Positions 27,489 through 36,562 of a stretch of 64,000 nt of DNA are shown piece after piece. Source of the stretch: Telluria sp042683405. Its GTDB lineage: Bacteria; Pseudomonadota; Gammaproteobacteria; Burkholderiales; Burkholderiaceae_D. The position numbers were made by a program, and so were the translations under genes. Numbering within the stretch: position 1 is the first letter of the stretch; each line of letters opens with the position of its first letter. Below the pieces are notes generated by a model. The model did no database searches. It saw nothing but the letters and a program-made list of their open reading frames with translations, and was not told the DNA's origin. The stretch covers positions 434,001 through 498,000 of the forward strand of contig NZ_JBHUJS010000001.1 of the NCBI RefSeq assembly GCF_042683405.1. The letters run 5' to 3'.

Positions 27489-27519
27489 CGCCCTGTGCTG
27501 CCGGGCGCAGCACAGGGCG
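27489..27519 (-). terminator. Strong terminator of the second porin
   Basis: Perfect 13-bp stem CGCCCTGTGCTGC / GCAGCACAGGGCG (27489-27501 with 27507-27519) with loop CGGGC. It lies 18 bp after the stop of the porin at 27538-28575; on the minus strand the sequence continues into TTGTTTTATC. Confidence 0.85.
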
Positions 27520-27537
27520 TATGGGGTGAAAGATGCC

Positions 27538-28575
27538 TCAGAAAGCGTGGTTGATGCCGACCGCGTAGTAGCGGGCGTCGGTCTGGTTCTTCTTGTTGGA
27601 GGCGTCGGCGTACAGGTAGGTGCGCTTGGACAGGGAATATTCGTAGCCGATCGACAGCTGCCGGGTGCTCGGCAGTCCGTCCGGTTTCTTGCGGCCGAAG
27701 CCGGCCAGCAGCTTGCCCGGACCCAAGGTCCAGTTCAGGCCGACCACCCATGCACGCGTTTCCTGGTTGAACAGGCGGGTGTGTTCTTCATCCTGGCGCT
27801 GGTAGGACGCCATCAGGTTCAGTGACGGGATCACATACCAGCTTGCAGCTACCGACCACAGGTCCGTCTCCACGGCATTGCGTTCCATTGCCGCCATGAA
27901 CGCGGCCGGGCCGCGCTTGAACGTGGCGCTGATCGAATACGGGTTGGTCGAGGCCTGCGAATTGGCCGGGTATTGCGGCAGGGCAGGCGTGCCGCGCCCT
28001 ACGACGGCCGGGCCGCCGTTCGCCTCGCGCGTTGAAATGGTGGCGTTCAGCTGGAAGCCGCCCACCTCCGGCGAGTTGTACCAGAGCGCGTTGGAGAAGC
28101 GGTTCTTCGAGTTGCCCGCCATGTTCAGCGGTTCGGACGTGTAGCCGGCGATCGCCAGGTCGGTATAGAAGCCGGCCGTGTGCGGCAGGCCGTGGAAGGG
28201 CTCGAACTTGATGATGCTTTCCTGCAGTGCCGTCAGGCCGCGGCCCAGCCGCACCATGCCGAACGCGCCCTGCAGGCCCACCCGCGACTGGCCCTGGAAC
28301 AGGGGGCGCTGGGCGCCGTTGGCGCCGATCTCGTTGGTGCCGGTGTCGGGTTCGTAACGGATTTCAAGGTGCACCAGCGCCTTCAGGCCGTTGCCCAGGT
28401 CTTCGGTTCCGCGAAAACCCAGCGTGTTGTTGGCGCGCTTGCCGACCGCGACGCGCTGGTCGGTCCGCTTGATCAGGCCCGCGTCGATGGTGCCATAGAG
28501 TGTGACGTTGCTTTGCGCTGGCGCCGCGCTGGCGAATGCGCCCAGGATGACCAGGGCCAGGAGATGTTTTTTCAT
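27538..28575 (-). CDS. Outer-membrane porin, second copy
   Basis: 345 residues. Signal peptide MKKHLLALVILGAFASAAPA, then QSNVTLYGTIDAGLIKRTD and GFRGTEDLGNGLKALVHLEI, matching the neighbouring porin. It is about 80 residues shorter, so several external loops are reduced. The C-terminus YYAVGINHAF ends with Phe. The two porins probably differ in channel selectivity and expression; each has its own 3' hairpin. Confidence 0.92.
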   Translation of the reverse strand: MKKHLLALVILGAFASAAPAQSNVTLYGTIDAGLIKRTDQRVAVGKRANNTLGFRGTEDLGNGLKALVHLEIRYEPDTGTNEIGANGAQRPLFQGQSRVGLQGAFGMVRLGRGLTALQESIIKFEPFHGLPHTAGFYTDLAIAGYTSEPLNMAGNSKNRFSNALWYNSPEVGGFQLNATISTREANGGPAVVGRGTPALPQYPANSQASTNPYSISATFKRGPAAFMAAMERNAVETDLWSVAASWYVIPSLNLMASYQRQDEEHTRLFNQETRAWVVGLNWTLGPGKLLAGFGRKKPDGLPSTRQLSIGYEYSLSKRTYLYADASNKKNQTDARYYAVGINHAF

Positions 28576-28839
28576 AGTCCGTCCTTATTGGTTAGCCCAC
28601 CTTGAAGGAGCGCGCATCGGGTCGCCGTTTCCATCAGATTTCTGCCGGACAACGCGCCACAAAGCGGAGGTTGCCACGCCCCAAGACGCATCGGATTTGC
28701 GCAGGCTCAATAAACTGTTGGTTTGCCAAATTGCATGATTTCCGGTGGGCTAGACTGTGCTTACAAGAAATCAGTCGGGGCGAAATGTTGTGGTTTCACA
28801 ACTTGCCCTAGGGAAAATCAAAACGCAGAAGGTGGCTCC

Positions 28840-30384
28840 ATGGCGAATCGCGAAGAACTCGGCATCATCCGGATGGCCCGCAGCGGCAAGGCGGACGCGC
28901 AGCTGCAGCTTGGCAAGCTCTATCTGTTTGGCAGCGCGGGCCTGCCCCGCAGCGCGACCACCGCGCTGCACTGGCTGGAGCGCGCCGCCCGGCAAGGCTG
29001 CGAAGAAGCATGGATGGCCATCGGCGCGCACGTGCCGTTTGAAACCGCGCAGCAGCACGGCGACCGCCTCGCGCCCTGGTTCGAGCGGGCATGGGAGGGC
29101 GGCCTGGCGCGCGCCGGCGTGGTGTTCGCACAGCTGGTGCTGAAAGACGGCGCGGCGCCGGAAGAGCGCCGCCGCAAGGCCCGCCACGCGCTCGAGGACG
29201 GCGCCCGCGCCGGCTTCCCCGACGCCCAGTGGATGCTGTCCACGCTGGCAGGATCCAGCCATGCCGCCTCGCCGCGCGCGCAGGACGCCTGGCTGCAGCA
29301 CGCCGCCGGGAGCGGGGTGCACGAAGCCAGGTATGCGCTGGCCAACCATGCCTGGGAGGAGGGCGACACCGACAGCTTCATCGCGCAGGCGCTGCCGCTG
29401 GCGCGCGAGCTGGCGGCCAGCGCGCACTGCGGCGGCACCGTCCTGGCCGCGGCGTCGCCGCAGAGCGTGCTGCTGCTGTCGCGCTGCGCCCGCGCGCTCG
29501 AATCGGGCGCGGCCGGGCGCTACGACAGCGCGGAGGCGCTGCGCTTCTACGAACTGGCGGCCAACGAGAACGAACCGCACGCGCAGCTGGCGGTCGGCCT
29601 GCATTGCGCGCGCATGCGGCTCGATGGCGAGCGCCTTCCTGCCGCGTCGGGCGCGGCCAACTTCCGCAAGGCCGTGCGCTGGCTGACCGCGGCTGCCGAG
29701 CAGGGACTGGCCGAAGCCTGGTACGCCCTGTCGCGCATCTACATCAAGTCCGAGTTCTCGCAGCGCAGCCTGCAGGAAGCGGGCCGCTTCCTGGAGCGGG
29801 CCGCGGAGATGGGCTACCGCGACGCGCAGCTGGAGCTGGGCCTGGCCACATGGCGTGCGCGCCGCGAGAAGGAAGACAACGACGTACGCGCGCTGTACTG
29901 GCTGAAGAAGGCGGCGGTGCAGGGCTGCCGCCAGGCGCTCGAAGCGATGGAAAAGATTGCGCCGCGCCCGGGTGCGTCGCCCGACTTGCCGCCGCCCCAG
30001 CAGCTGGAGCGGCTGGCCGAACGCCAGCCCCTGCTGGCCGCGCGGCTGGCGCTGGCCGGCGCGTTCGGGCTCTCGCGCGCCGAGGCGCTGCTGCTGGACG
30101 TGAACTCGGCCAATCACGGCCACTGCCTGGTGGTGGACATCCGTTCCAGCTATGGACGCGGCAAGCGCCGCCTGGTGATGGTGCAGACCGAGCGCCAGCG
30201 CACGGTGCTGGCGCATGCGCAGCGCCTGTTCGACGGCATCGACAGCACCAATACCGGCCCCGAGGGCAACTACCGCCAGCGCCTGTACCGCCTCAAGACC
30301 TGGCTGGCCTCGCAGGCGCAGCCCGCGCCGTCGCGCCCGATCATCGTCCCCGACTACGCCGCCACGCACCGCGAGTTCGCGTAG
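28840..30384 (+). CDS. Sel1-repeat protein with unrecognised C-terminal domain
   Basis: 514 residues from ATG 28840 (Shine-Dalgarno GAAGG). No signal peptide, so probably cytoplasmic. Sel1-like helical repeats: at least one near 8-55 (GKADAQLQLGKLYLFGSAG) and several from about 200 to 375 (AEQGLAEAWYALSRIYIKSE, GYRDAQLELGLATWRARREK). After a Pro-rich linker near residue 385, the C-terminal ~120 residues (ALLLDVNSANHGHCLVVDIR ... RLYRLKTWLASQ) match nothing I recognise. Sel1 repeats are protein-interaction scaffolds. The partner is unknown. Confidence 0.8.
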   Translation: MANREELGIIRMARSGKADAQLQLGKLYLFGSAGLPRSATTALHWLERAARQGCEEAWMAIGAHVPFETAQQHGDRLAPWFERAWEGGLARAGVVFAQLVLKDGAAPEERRRKARHALEDGARAGFPDAQWMLSTLAGSSHAASPRAQDAWLQHAAGSGVHEARYALANHAWEEGDTDSFIAQALPLARELAASAHCGGTVLAAASPQSVLLLSRCARALESGAAGRYDSAEALRFYELAANENEPHAQLAVGLHCARMRLDGERLPAASGAANFRKAVRWLTAAAEQGLAEAWYALSRIYIKSEFSQRSLQEAGRFLERAAEMGYRDAQLELGLATWRARREKEDNDVRALYWLKKAAVQGCRQALEAMEKIAPRPGASPDLPPPQQLERLAERQPLLAARLALAGAFGLSRAEALLLDVNSANHGHCLVVDIRSSYGRGKRRLVMVQTERQRTVLAHAQRLFDGIDSTNTGPEGNYRQRLYRLKTWLASQAQPAPSRPIIVPDYAATHREFA

Positions 30385-30394
30385 AGCCACAGCC

Positions 30395-30483
30395 GGGGAC
30401 TGTCCCTGCGGGACTGTCCCCTGTCTTTCACCTGGAGTACGGATAAAAAAAGTCCGGGGACGGTCCCGTAGGGACAGTCCCCC
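30395..30483. repeat. GGGGACNGTCCC inverted doublet between convergent genes
   Basis: Left arm: GGGGACTGTCCC (30395-30406) then GGGACTGTCCCC (30410-30421). A ~34-base centre follows. Right arm: GGGGACGGTCCC (30456-30467) then GGGACAGTCCCCC (30471-30483). The arms are inverted copies. It lies between the Sel1 gene stop (30384) and the dapF stop (30488). Confidence 0.8.
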
Positions 30484-30487
30484 AACC

Positions 30488-31345
30488 CTATACCTCGACG
30501 ACGCCTTCGAACACGGTGACGGCCGGCCCGGTCATCATGACCGGCTGCCCCTCGCCCTGCCACGCGATCGACAGCACCCCGCCGCGCGCATCCACCCGCA
30601 CCGGCGAGTCGAGCAGCCCGCGCCGGATCCCCGCGACCACCGCCGCACACGCGCCCGTGCCACACGCCAGCGTTTCGCCCGCCGCGCGTTCGAACACGCG
30701 CAGGCGGATGTGATGCCGGTCAACGACCTGCATGAAGCCCACATTGACCTTTTTCGGGAAGCGCGGATGGCGTTCCATCTCCGGCCCGCAGGCTTCCACG
30801 GGCGCCGTATCCACGTCGTCTACCACCTGCACCGCATGCGGATTGCCCATCGAGACCACCGACACCAGCACCGGCTGCTCCACGCACGCGAGCGCCAGCG
30901 GCCACACGGTATCGCGTCCCTGCGCCTGCCCGTCCAGCCCCGCCGCGTCGAACGGCACCTGCGCCGGGTCCAGCACCGGCGCGCCCATGTCCACCGTGAC
31001 GTTGCCGTCGTCCTCCAGTCGGGGCGCAATGATCCCGCCCATGGTCTGCACGCGGATGCTGCGCTGCTGCGTCAGCCCCTTCTCGACCACGAAGCGCACG
31101 AACGCGCGCGAGCCGTTGCCGCACTGTTCTACCTCGCCGCCGTCGCTGTTGAAGATACGGTAGCGGAAGTCGCAGCCTTCGATGGTCGGCTTCTCGACGA
31201 TCAGGATCTGGTCCGCGCCGATGCCGAAGCGCCGGTCCGCAAGCCGCGCCCACTGCTCGCGCGTCAGGTCGACCTGCTGGTTGATCGCGTCCACCACGAT
31301 GAAGTCGTTGCCCGCGCCGTGCATCTTGGTAAAGGTGAGTTTCAT
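30488..31345 (-). CDS. dapF: Diaminopimelate epimerase DapF
   Basis: 285 residues. Converts LL- to meso-diaminopimelate for lysine and peptidoglycan synthesis. The catalytic thiols are Cys75 (EQCGNGSRAF) and Cys228 (LACGTGACA). It begins MKLTFTKMHGAGNDFIVVDA, the conserved N-terminus; the frame reaches 31363 but ATG 31345 is clearly right. It is 7 bp after the second acyltransferase on the same strand. In E. coli, dapF is followed by the DUF484 gene and xerC; here about 5 kb intervenes. Confidence 0.96.
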   Translation of the reverse strand: MKLTFTKMHGAGNDFIVVDAINQQVDLTREQWARLADRRFGIGADQILIVEKPTIEGCDFRYRIFNSDGGEVEQCGNGSRAFVRFVVEKGLTQQRSIRVQTMGGIIAPRLEDDGNVTVDMGAPVLDPAQVPFDAAGLDGQAQGRDTVWPLALACVEQPVLVSVVSMGNPHAVQVVDDVDTAPVEACGPEMERHPRFPKKVNVGFMQVVDRHHIRLRVFERAAGETLACGTGACAAVVAGIRRGLLDSPVRVDARGGVLSIAWQGEGQPVMMTGPAVTVFEGVVEV

Positions 31346-31352
31346 GCTGTCC

Positions 31353-32219
31353 TCAGTACACACCCGGCTCGCCGGGCGGCCGGGTCTTGAAGCGCTTGTG
31401 GGTCCAGAAGTATTCGCTCGGCGCCTCGCGCACGCGCGCTTCGATGAATGCGTTCATGCGGCGCGCGCTGCCTTCCAGGTCGCCGCCCGGATAGTCCTGC
31501 CACTCCGGGTAGAAGGTCACGCGGTAGCCCTGGTAGTTCGGCAGGAAGGTCGCCACCACCGGGATCACCTTCGCGCCGGTCGCCTGCGCCAGCCTGCCGG
31601 GTGCGGTCAGCGTGGCCGCCGGAATCCCGAAGAATGGCACGAACGCCGCGTCCTTGTCGCCGAAGTCCATGTCCGGCAGCATGAAGTAGGGCAGGCCCGC
31701 CTTCATCGCGCGGATGATCGGCTTCACGCCTTCCTTGCGCGAGAACAGCTGCACCGGGCGGAAGCGCGAGCGCCCGCGCCGCAGCACTTCGTCGAACACC
31801 TTGTTCTTCTGCGCGACGTAGATCGAGCACAGCGACGATTCCAGCATCACCGCCACGCCGGCCACGTCCAGGCACACGAAGTGCGGGCACAGCAGGATGG
31901 TGGGGCCGGACTCGATCTGCGCCAGCGGCACGCCCGGCGCATCGACTTTGATCAGGCGGCGCAGGCGCTGTTCGCTCGCCCACCACAGGATGCCGCGCTC
32001 CCACACGCTGCGCGCATAGCCCTGGAAATGCTGGCGCGCGATCGCCACGCGCGCTTCTTCCGTCACTTCGGGCATGCACAGGCGCAGGTTGGTGAGCGCG
32101 ATATGGCGGCGCTTGCGCAGCAGGGCGAACAGCAGCGCGCCGGTCGCGTCGCCGATCCGGCCCAGCACCGGCAGCGGCAGCCAGTGCATGAGCCACATCA
32201 ACCAGACCAGGACCCTCAT
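31353..32219 (-). CDS. LpxL/HtrB-family lipid A acyltransferase, copy 2
   Basis: 288 residues. Inner-membrane acyltransferase: N-terminal anchor about 1-20, catalytic HX4D motif at His113-Asp118 (HFVCLD), and AGLPYFMLPDMDFGDKDAAF as the second conserved block. It should add a secondary acyl chain to lipid A or its precursor. ATG 32219 overlaps the stop of the upstream paralogue by four bases, so both are made together. The specific chain and position cannot be predicted. Confidence 0.88.
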   Translation of the reverse strand: MRVLVWLMWLMHWLPLPVLGRIGDATGALLFALLRKRRHIALTNLRLCMPEVTEEARVAIARQHFQGYARSVWERGILWWASEQRLRRLIKVDAPGVPLAQIESGPTILLCPHFVCLDVAGVAVMLESSLCSIYVAQKNKVFDEVLRRGRSRFRPVQLFSRKEGVKPIIRAMKAGLPYFMLPDMDFGDKDAAFVPFFGIPAATLTAPGRLAQATGAKVIPVVATFLPNYQGYRVTFYPEWQDYPGGDLEGSARRMNAFIEARVREAPSEYFWTHKRFKTRPPGEPGVY

Positions 32220-33070
32220 GCAGCCGGCCCTTCTTCGGCTGGCGCCTCCACGCCGTCAGGCTGCTTGTAGCGGTTGTAGCTCCAGAAGTACTGCGCCGGG
32301 GCGCGCGCGATCAGGTCTTCCATCGCCTTGTTCACGGCGCGCGCCTGCTCGGCCGGGGTGCCGGTCAGGTCGCCCTCGAACGGCACGAAGCGCACCACGA
32401 AGCCGCGGCCCTTCGGCAGGCGCTCGGCGTACACCAGGATCACTTCCGCGTGGCCCAGCTGCGCCAGCTTGGCCGGCAGCGTCATCGTGTAGGCGGGACG
32501 GCCGAAGTAGTCGGCCCACACGCCTTCGCCTTCCTGCGGCACCTGGTCGGGCAGCACGCCGACCGGCAGGCCCTTCTTGAGGGTCTTGGCCAGGATGCGC
32601 ACGCCGGACAGGTTGGCCGGCGCCAGGTGCAGGTTGTTGCGCGCGCGCGCGCCTTCCACCAGCGGCTTGAGCGCGGACTTGCGCGGCGGGCGGTACATGA
32701 CGGTAATCGGGGTGCGCAGTGCGATCTGCTGCGCGGTGATCTCGAAGCAGCCCAGGTGGGGAGTCAGGAACACGATGCCGCGGCCCGCGTCCAGCACCGA
32801 CTGCACATGCTCCCAGTTCTCCACCGTGGCGTGCGCGTTCACGCGTTCGGGTTTCGCGCACCAGACGAAGGCCAGTTCCAGGATCGCCTTGCCCGATTCG
32901 GACACGGCCTGCGACAGGTGCTGGCTGAAACCGGCCAGCGCCATGTTGTCGCGCATCCGGCGGCGGTAGGAGGGCGACAGGCCGTAGACAAGCCACCCCA
33001 GTCCCGCGCCAAGGGCATGCAGGAATCGCAGGGGGAACAGGGACAGGAATCGGAAAAGTGGTACTAACAT
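32216..33070 (-). CDS. LpxL/HtrB-family lipid A acyltransferase, copy 1
   Basis: 284 residues. N-terminal membrane helix (FRFLSLFPLRFLHALGAGLGWLV). The catalytic motif is HX4E (His105-Glu110, HLGCFE). Further blocks are VMYRPPRKSALKPLVEGAR and LPVGVLPDQVPQEGEGVW. It is the first gene of the lpxL-lpxL-dapF unit, divergent from metK across a 186-bp gap. The two paralogues probably add the two secondary acyl chains, as LpxL and LpxM do. Confidence 0.88.
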   Translation of the reverse strand: MLVPLFRFLSLFPLRFLHALGAGLGWLVYGLSPSYRRRMRDNMALAGFSQHLSQAVSESGKAILELAFVWCAKPERVNAHATVENWEHVQSVLDAGRGIVFLTPHLGCFEITAQQIALRTPITVMYRPPRKSALKPLVEGARARNNLHLAPANLSGVRILAKTLKKGLPVGVLPDQVPQEGEGVWADYFGRPAYTMTLPAKLAQLGHAEVILVYAERLPKGRGFVVRFVPFEGDLTGTPAEQARAVNKAMEDLIARAPAQYFWSYNRYKQPDGVEAPAEEGPAA

Positions 33071-33256
33071 GACAAATCTTAAGTGCGAAGGGACGCCACC
33101 TTAGCAAAAATTTTGCAAGGAGCGTAAAATACCACGTTCGTAGTAACCGCTGAGTTAATAGACAACTTGCGAAGCGGTATATAAGTGTCGCTAAAGCGTC
33201 GCAAGCTACATGAGTCGCTGCGACAGTTTATTTTGTTACCGATCCAGGAGCTTGCG

Positions 33257-34420
33257 ATGTCTGCCAATGATTACCTCTTCACTTCCGAATCCGTTTCGGA
33301 AGGCCATCCCGACAAAGTCGCGGACCAGATTTCCGATTCCATCCTCGACGCCATCCTGGCGCAGGACCCGCGCGCGCGCGTCGCCGCCGAGACCCTGTGC
33401 AATACCGGACTCGTGGTGCTCGCGGGCGAAATCACCACCCACGCCAACGTCGACTACATCCAGGTCGCGCGCGACACCATCAAGCGCATCGGCTACGACA
33501 ACACCGACTACGGCATCGACTACAAGGGTTGCGCGGTGCTGGTCGCCTACGACAAGCAGTCGCCCGACATCGCGCAGGGCGTGGACGAGTTCGAGAACCA
33601 CGACCAGGGCGCCGGCGACCAGGGCCTGATGTTCGGCTACGCCTGCGACGAAACCCCGGAGCTGATGCCCGCCGCGATCTACTACGCGCACCGCCTGGTC
33701 GAGCGCCAGTCGCAGCTGCGCAAGGATGGCCGCCTGCCATGGCTGCGCCCGGACGCCAAGTCGCAGGTCACGCTGCGCTACGTGGACGGCCAGCCGGTCG
33801 GCGTGCACACCGTGGTGCTGTCGACCCAGCACGCGCCGGAGATCTCGCAGTCGCAGATCGAGGAAGCGGTGATCGAAGAGATCATCAAGCCGGTGCTGCC
33901 GAAGGAATGGCTGAACGGCACCCGTTACCTGGTCAACCCGACCGGCCGCTTCGTCATCGGCGGCCCGCAGGGCGACTGCGGCCTGACCGGCCGCAAGATC
34001 ATCGTCGACACCTACGGCGGCGCGGCGCCGCACGGCGGTGGCGCGTTCTCGGGCAAGGACCCGTCCAAGGTGGACCGCTCGGCAGCCTACGCGGCGCGCT
34101 ACGTGGCCAAGAACATCGTCGCGGCGGGCCTGGCGCGCCAGTGCCAGGTGCAGGTCAGCTACGCGATCGGCGTGGCGCGTCCGATCAACATCACCGTGTA
34201 CACCGAAGGCACCGGCATCATCTCCGACGAGAAGATCGCCCAGCTGGTGATGGACCACTTCGACCTGCGCCCGAAAGGCATCGTCCAGATGCTGGACCTG
34301 CTGCGCCCGATCTACGCCAAGACCGCGGCTTACGGCCACTTCGGCCGCGAAGAGCCGGAGTTCACCTGGGAGCGCACCGACAAGGCTGCGATCCTGCGCG
34401 ACGCCGCCGGCCTGAAGTAA
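33257..34420 (+). CDS. metK: S-adenosylmethionine synthetase MetK
   Basis: 387 residues. Makes SAM from methionine and ATP. Landmarks are SESVSEGHPDKVADQISDSI at the N-terminus, the GAGDQGLMFGYA ATP-binding block and GGGAFSGKDPSKVDRSAAYA. ATG 33257 has the Shine-Dalgarno CAGGAG; the frame extends to 33185, but those residues are not in the family. A possible -10 (TATAAG, 33180-33185) has an off-spaced TAGACA upstream. I saw no SAM riboswitch in the 186-bp leader. The ahcY gene follows on the same strand after a repeat and a riboswitch. Confidence 0.97.
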   Translation: MSANDYLFTSESVSEGHPDKVADQISDSILDAILAQDPRARVAAETLCNTGLVVLAGEITTHANVDYIQVARDTIKRIGYDNTDYGIDYKGCAVLVAYDKQSPDIAQGVDEFENHDQGAGDQGLMFGYACDETPELMPAAIYYAHRLVERQSQLRKDGRLPWLRPDAKSQVTLRYVDGQPVGVHTVVLSTQHAPEISQSQIEEAVIEEIIKPVLPKEWLNGTRYLVNPTGRFVIGGPQGDCGLTGRKIIVDTYGGAAPHGGGAFSGKDPSKVDRSAAYAARYVAKNIVAAGLARQCQVQVSYAIGVARPINITVYTEGTGIISDEKIAQLVMDHFDLRPKGIVQMLDLLRPIYAKTAAYGHFGREEPEFTWERTDKAAILRDAAGLK

Positions 34421-34429
34421 GCAAAGAAC

Positions 34430-34458
34430 GGGGACTGTCCCGACGGGACTGTCCCCTT
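34430..34458. repeat. GGGGACTGTCCC half-element after metK
   Basis: GGGGACTGTCCC (34430-34441) and GGGACTGTCCCC (34445-34456), 9 bp after the metK stop. It is one arm of the doublets seen at 30395, 37387 and 45429; the inverted second arm is absent. Confidence 0.75.
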
Positions 34459-34466
34459 CTTACGCT

Positions 34467-34550
34467 AACTGTGCCGATCTGGCGCCAACTGTGCCGATCG
34501 CACGCGATCCGCGTGTATCAAGGCGCATCCGCCGCGATCCGTGCCGATCT
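34467..34550. promoter_or_regulatory. Three phased GTGCCGATC repeats upstream of ahcY
   Basis: AACTGTGCCGATC at 34467-34479 and 34487-34499, with a third GTGCCGATCT at 34541-34550. Core starts are 20 and 50 bp apart, so all lie on one helical face. The last copy covers the -35 position of the candidate ahcY promoter. Confidence 0.5.
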
Positions 34551-34562
34551 GCATTGATCTTG

Positions 34563-34571
34563 TGCTAAAAT
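34563..34571 (+). promoter_or_regulatory. Extended -10 promoter of ahcY
   Basis: TGCTAAAAT (TG at 34563-34564, TAAAAT at 34566-34571). Initiation about 7 bp later, near 34578, would start the transcript right at the first riboswitch stem. Confidence 0.5.
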
Positions 34572-34579
34572 TCGCGATT

Positions 34580-34645
34580 CCGAGGAGCGTTGCGACGGAC
34601 CATGTCCGCCAGGCTCGGAGACCACACCCCAACCGCGCTCACGTT
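34580..34645 (+). ncRNA. S-adenosylhomocysteine (SAH) riboswitch
   Basis: The conserved core is present: CCGAGGAGCGTTGCGAC (34580-34596), then a hairpin GGAC CATGT... leading to CCAGGCTCGG (34609-34618), and AACCGCGCTCACG (34631-34643). CCGAG pairs with CTCGG to close P1, and GAGCG/CGCTC provide the pseudoknot. This is the betaproteobacterial ahcY motif. SAH binding turns on ahcY expression. It lies 32 bp before the ahcY ATG, so it may act on translation through the GAAAGGAGGG ribosome-binding site. Confidence 0.93.
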
Positions 34646-34676
34646 ACTTTTTTCAATTCACTGAAAGGAGGGCGTG

Positions 34677-36104
<1,428 letters not shown>

Positions 36105-36110
36105 TACACC

Positions 36111-36200
36111 GTCATCCCGGCGCAGGCCGGGATCCATACTGAGCCGGTTTTGCCGCTCGCATTAACTCAGCATGGATCCCTGCCGGCGCAGGGCTGGCGT
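36111..36200. repeat. REP-like inverted doublet between ahcY and the holin-like gene
   Basis: Left arm: GTCATCCCGGC GCAG GCCGGGATCCATACTGAG (36111-36143 in all). Right arm 36166-36200 begins CTCAGCATGGATCCC and is an inverted, partly decayed copy. About 22 bases separate them. Same family as 5469-5500. Confidence 0.75.
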
Positions 36201-36214
36201 AATGGAGCTCACTC

Positions 36215-36562
36215 ATGCGACTCGTTCTTACCTGGCTGATTAACGCCATTGCGCTGATGGCGCTGCCCTACCTGATGCACTCCGTGACCGTCACCGACAT
36301 CCCGACCGCGCTGATCGCCGCGCTGGTGCTGGGGCTGGTGAACACGCTGATCCGCCCGCTGCTGGTGCTGCTCACGCTGCCCGTCACCGTGGTCTCGCTC
36401 GGCCTGTTCATCCTGGTGATCAACGCGCTGCTGTTCTGGTTCGTGGCCGAAGTGATCGAAGGCTTCAACGTGGCCGGCTTCTGGTCCGCGATGGGCGCCG
36501 CGATCCTGTACTCCATCATCTCGTGGGCCTTGTCCACGCTGCTGTTGAAGAAAAATGACTGA
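36215..36562 (+). CDS. Phage-holin-4 family membrane protein
   Basis: 115 residues with four predicted membrane helices (about 3-22, 27-48, 54-80, 88-110), matching the 4-TMS holin-like family (MRLVLTWLINAIALMALPYL ... NTLIRPLLVLLTLPV). Despite the name there is no phage context; it sits between ahcY and metF, an arrangement I recall from betaproteobacteria. The function is unknown. Its stop overlaps the metF start by eight bases. Confidence 0.88.
   Translation: MRLVLTWLINAIALMALPYLMHSVTVTDIPTALIAALVLGLVNTLIRPLLVLLTLPVTVVSLGLFILVINALLFWFVAEVIEGFNVAGFWSAMGAAILYSIISWALSTLLLKKND

Noticed and set aside
33071..33256. SAM riboswitch in front of metK
   Set aside because: I looked for known SAM-class cores; only small unrelated hairpins (GTCGC/GCGAC) are visible.
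36215..36562. Holin-like gene as a sign of a prophage
   Set aside because: No other phage genes; position between ahcY and metF and the overlap with metF indicate a chromosomal metabolic context.
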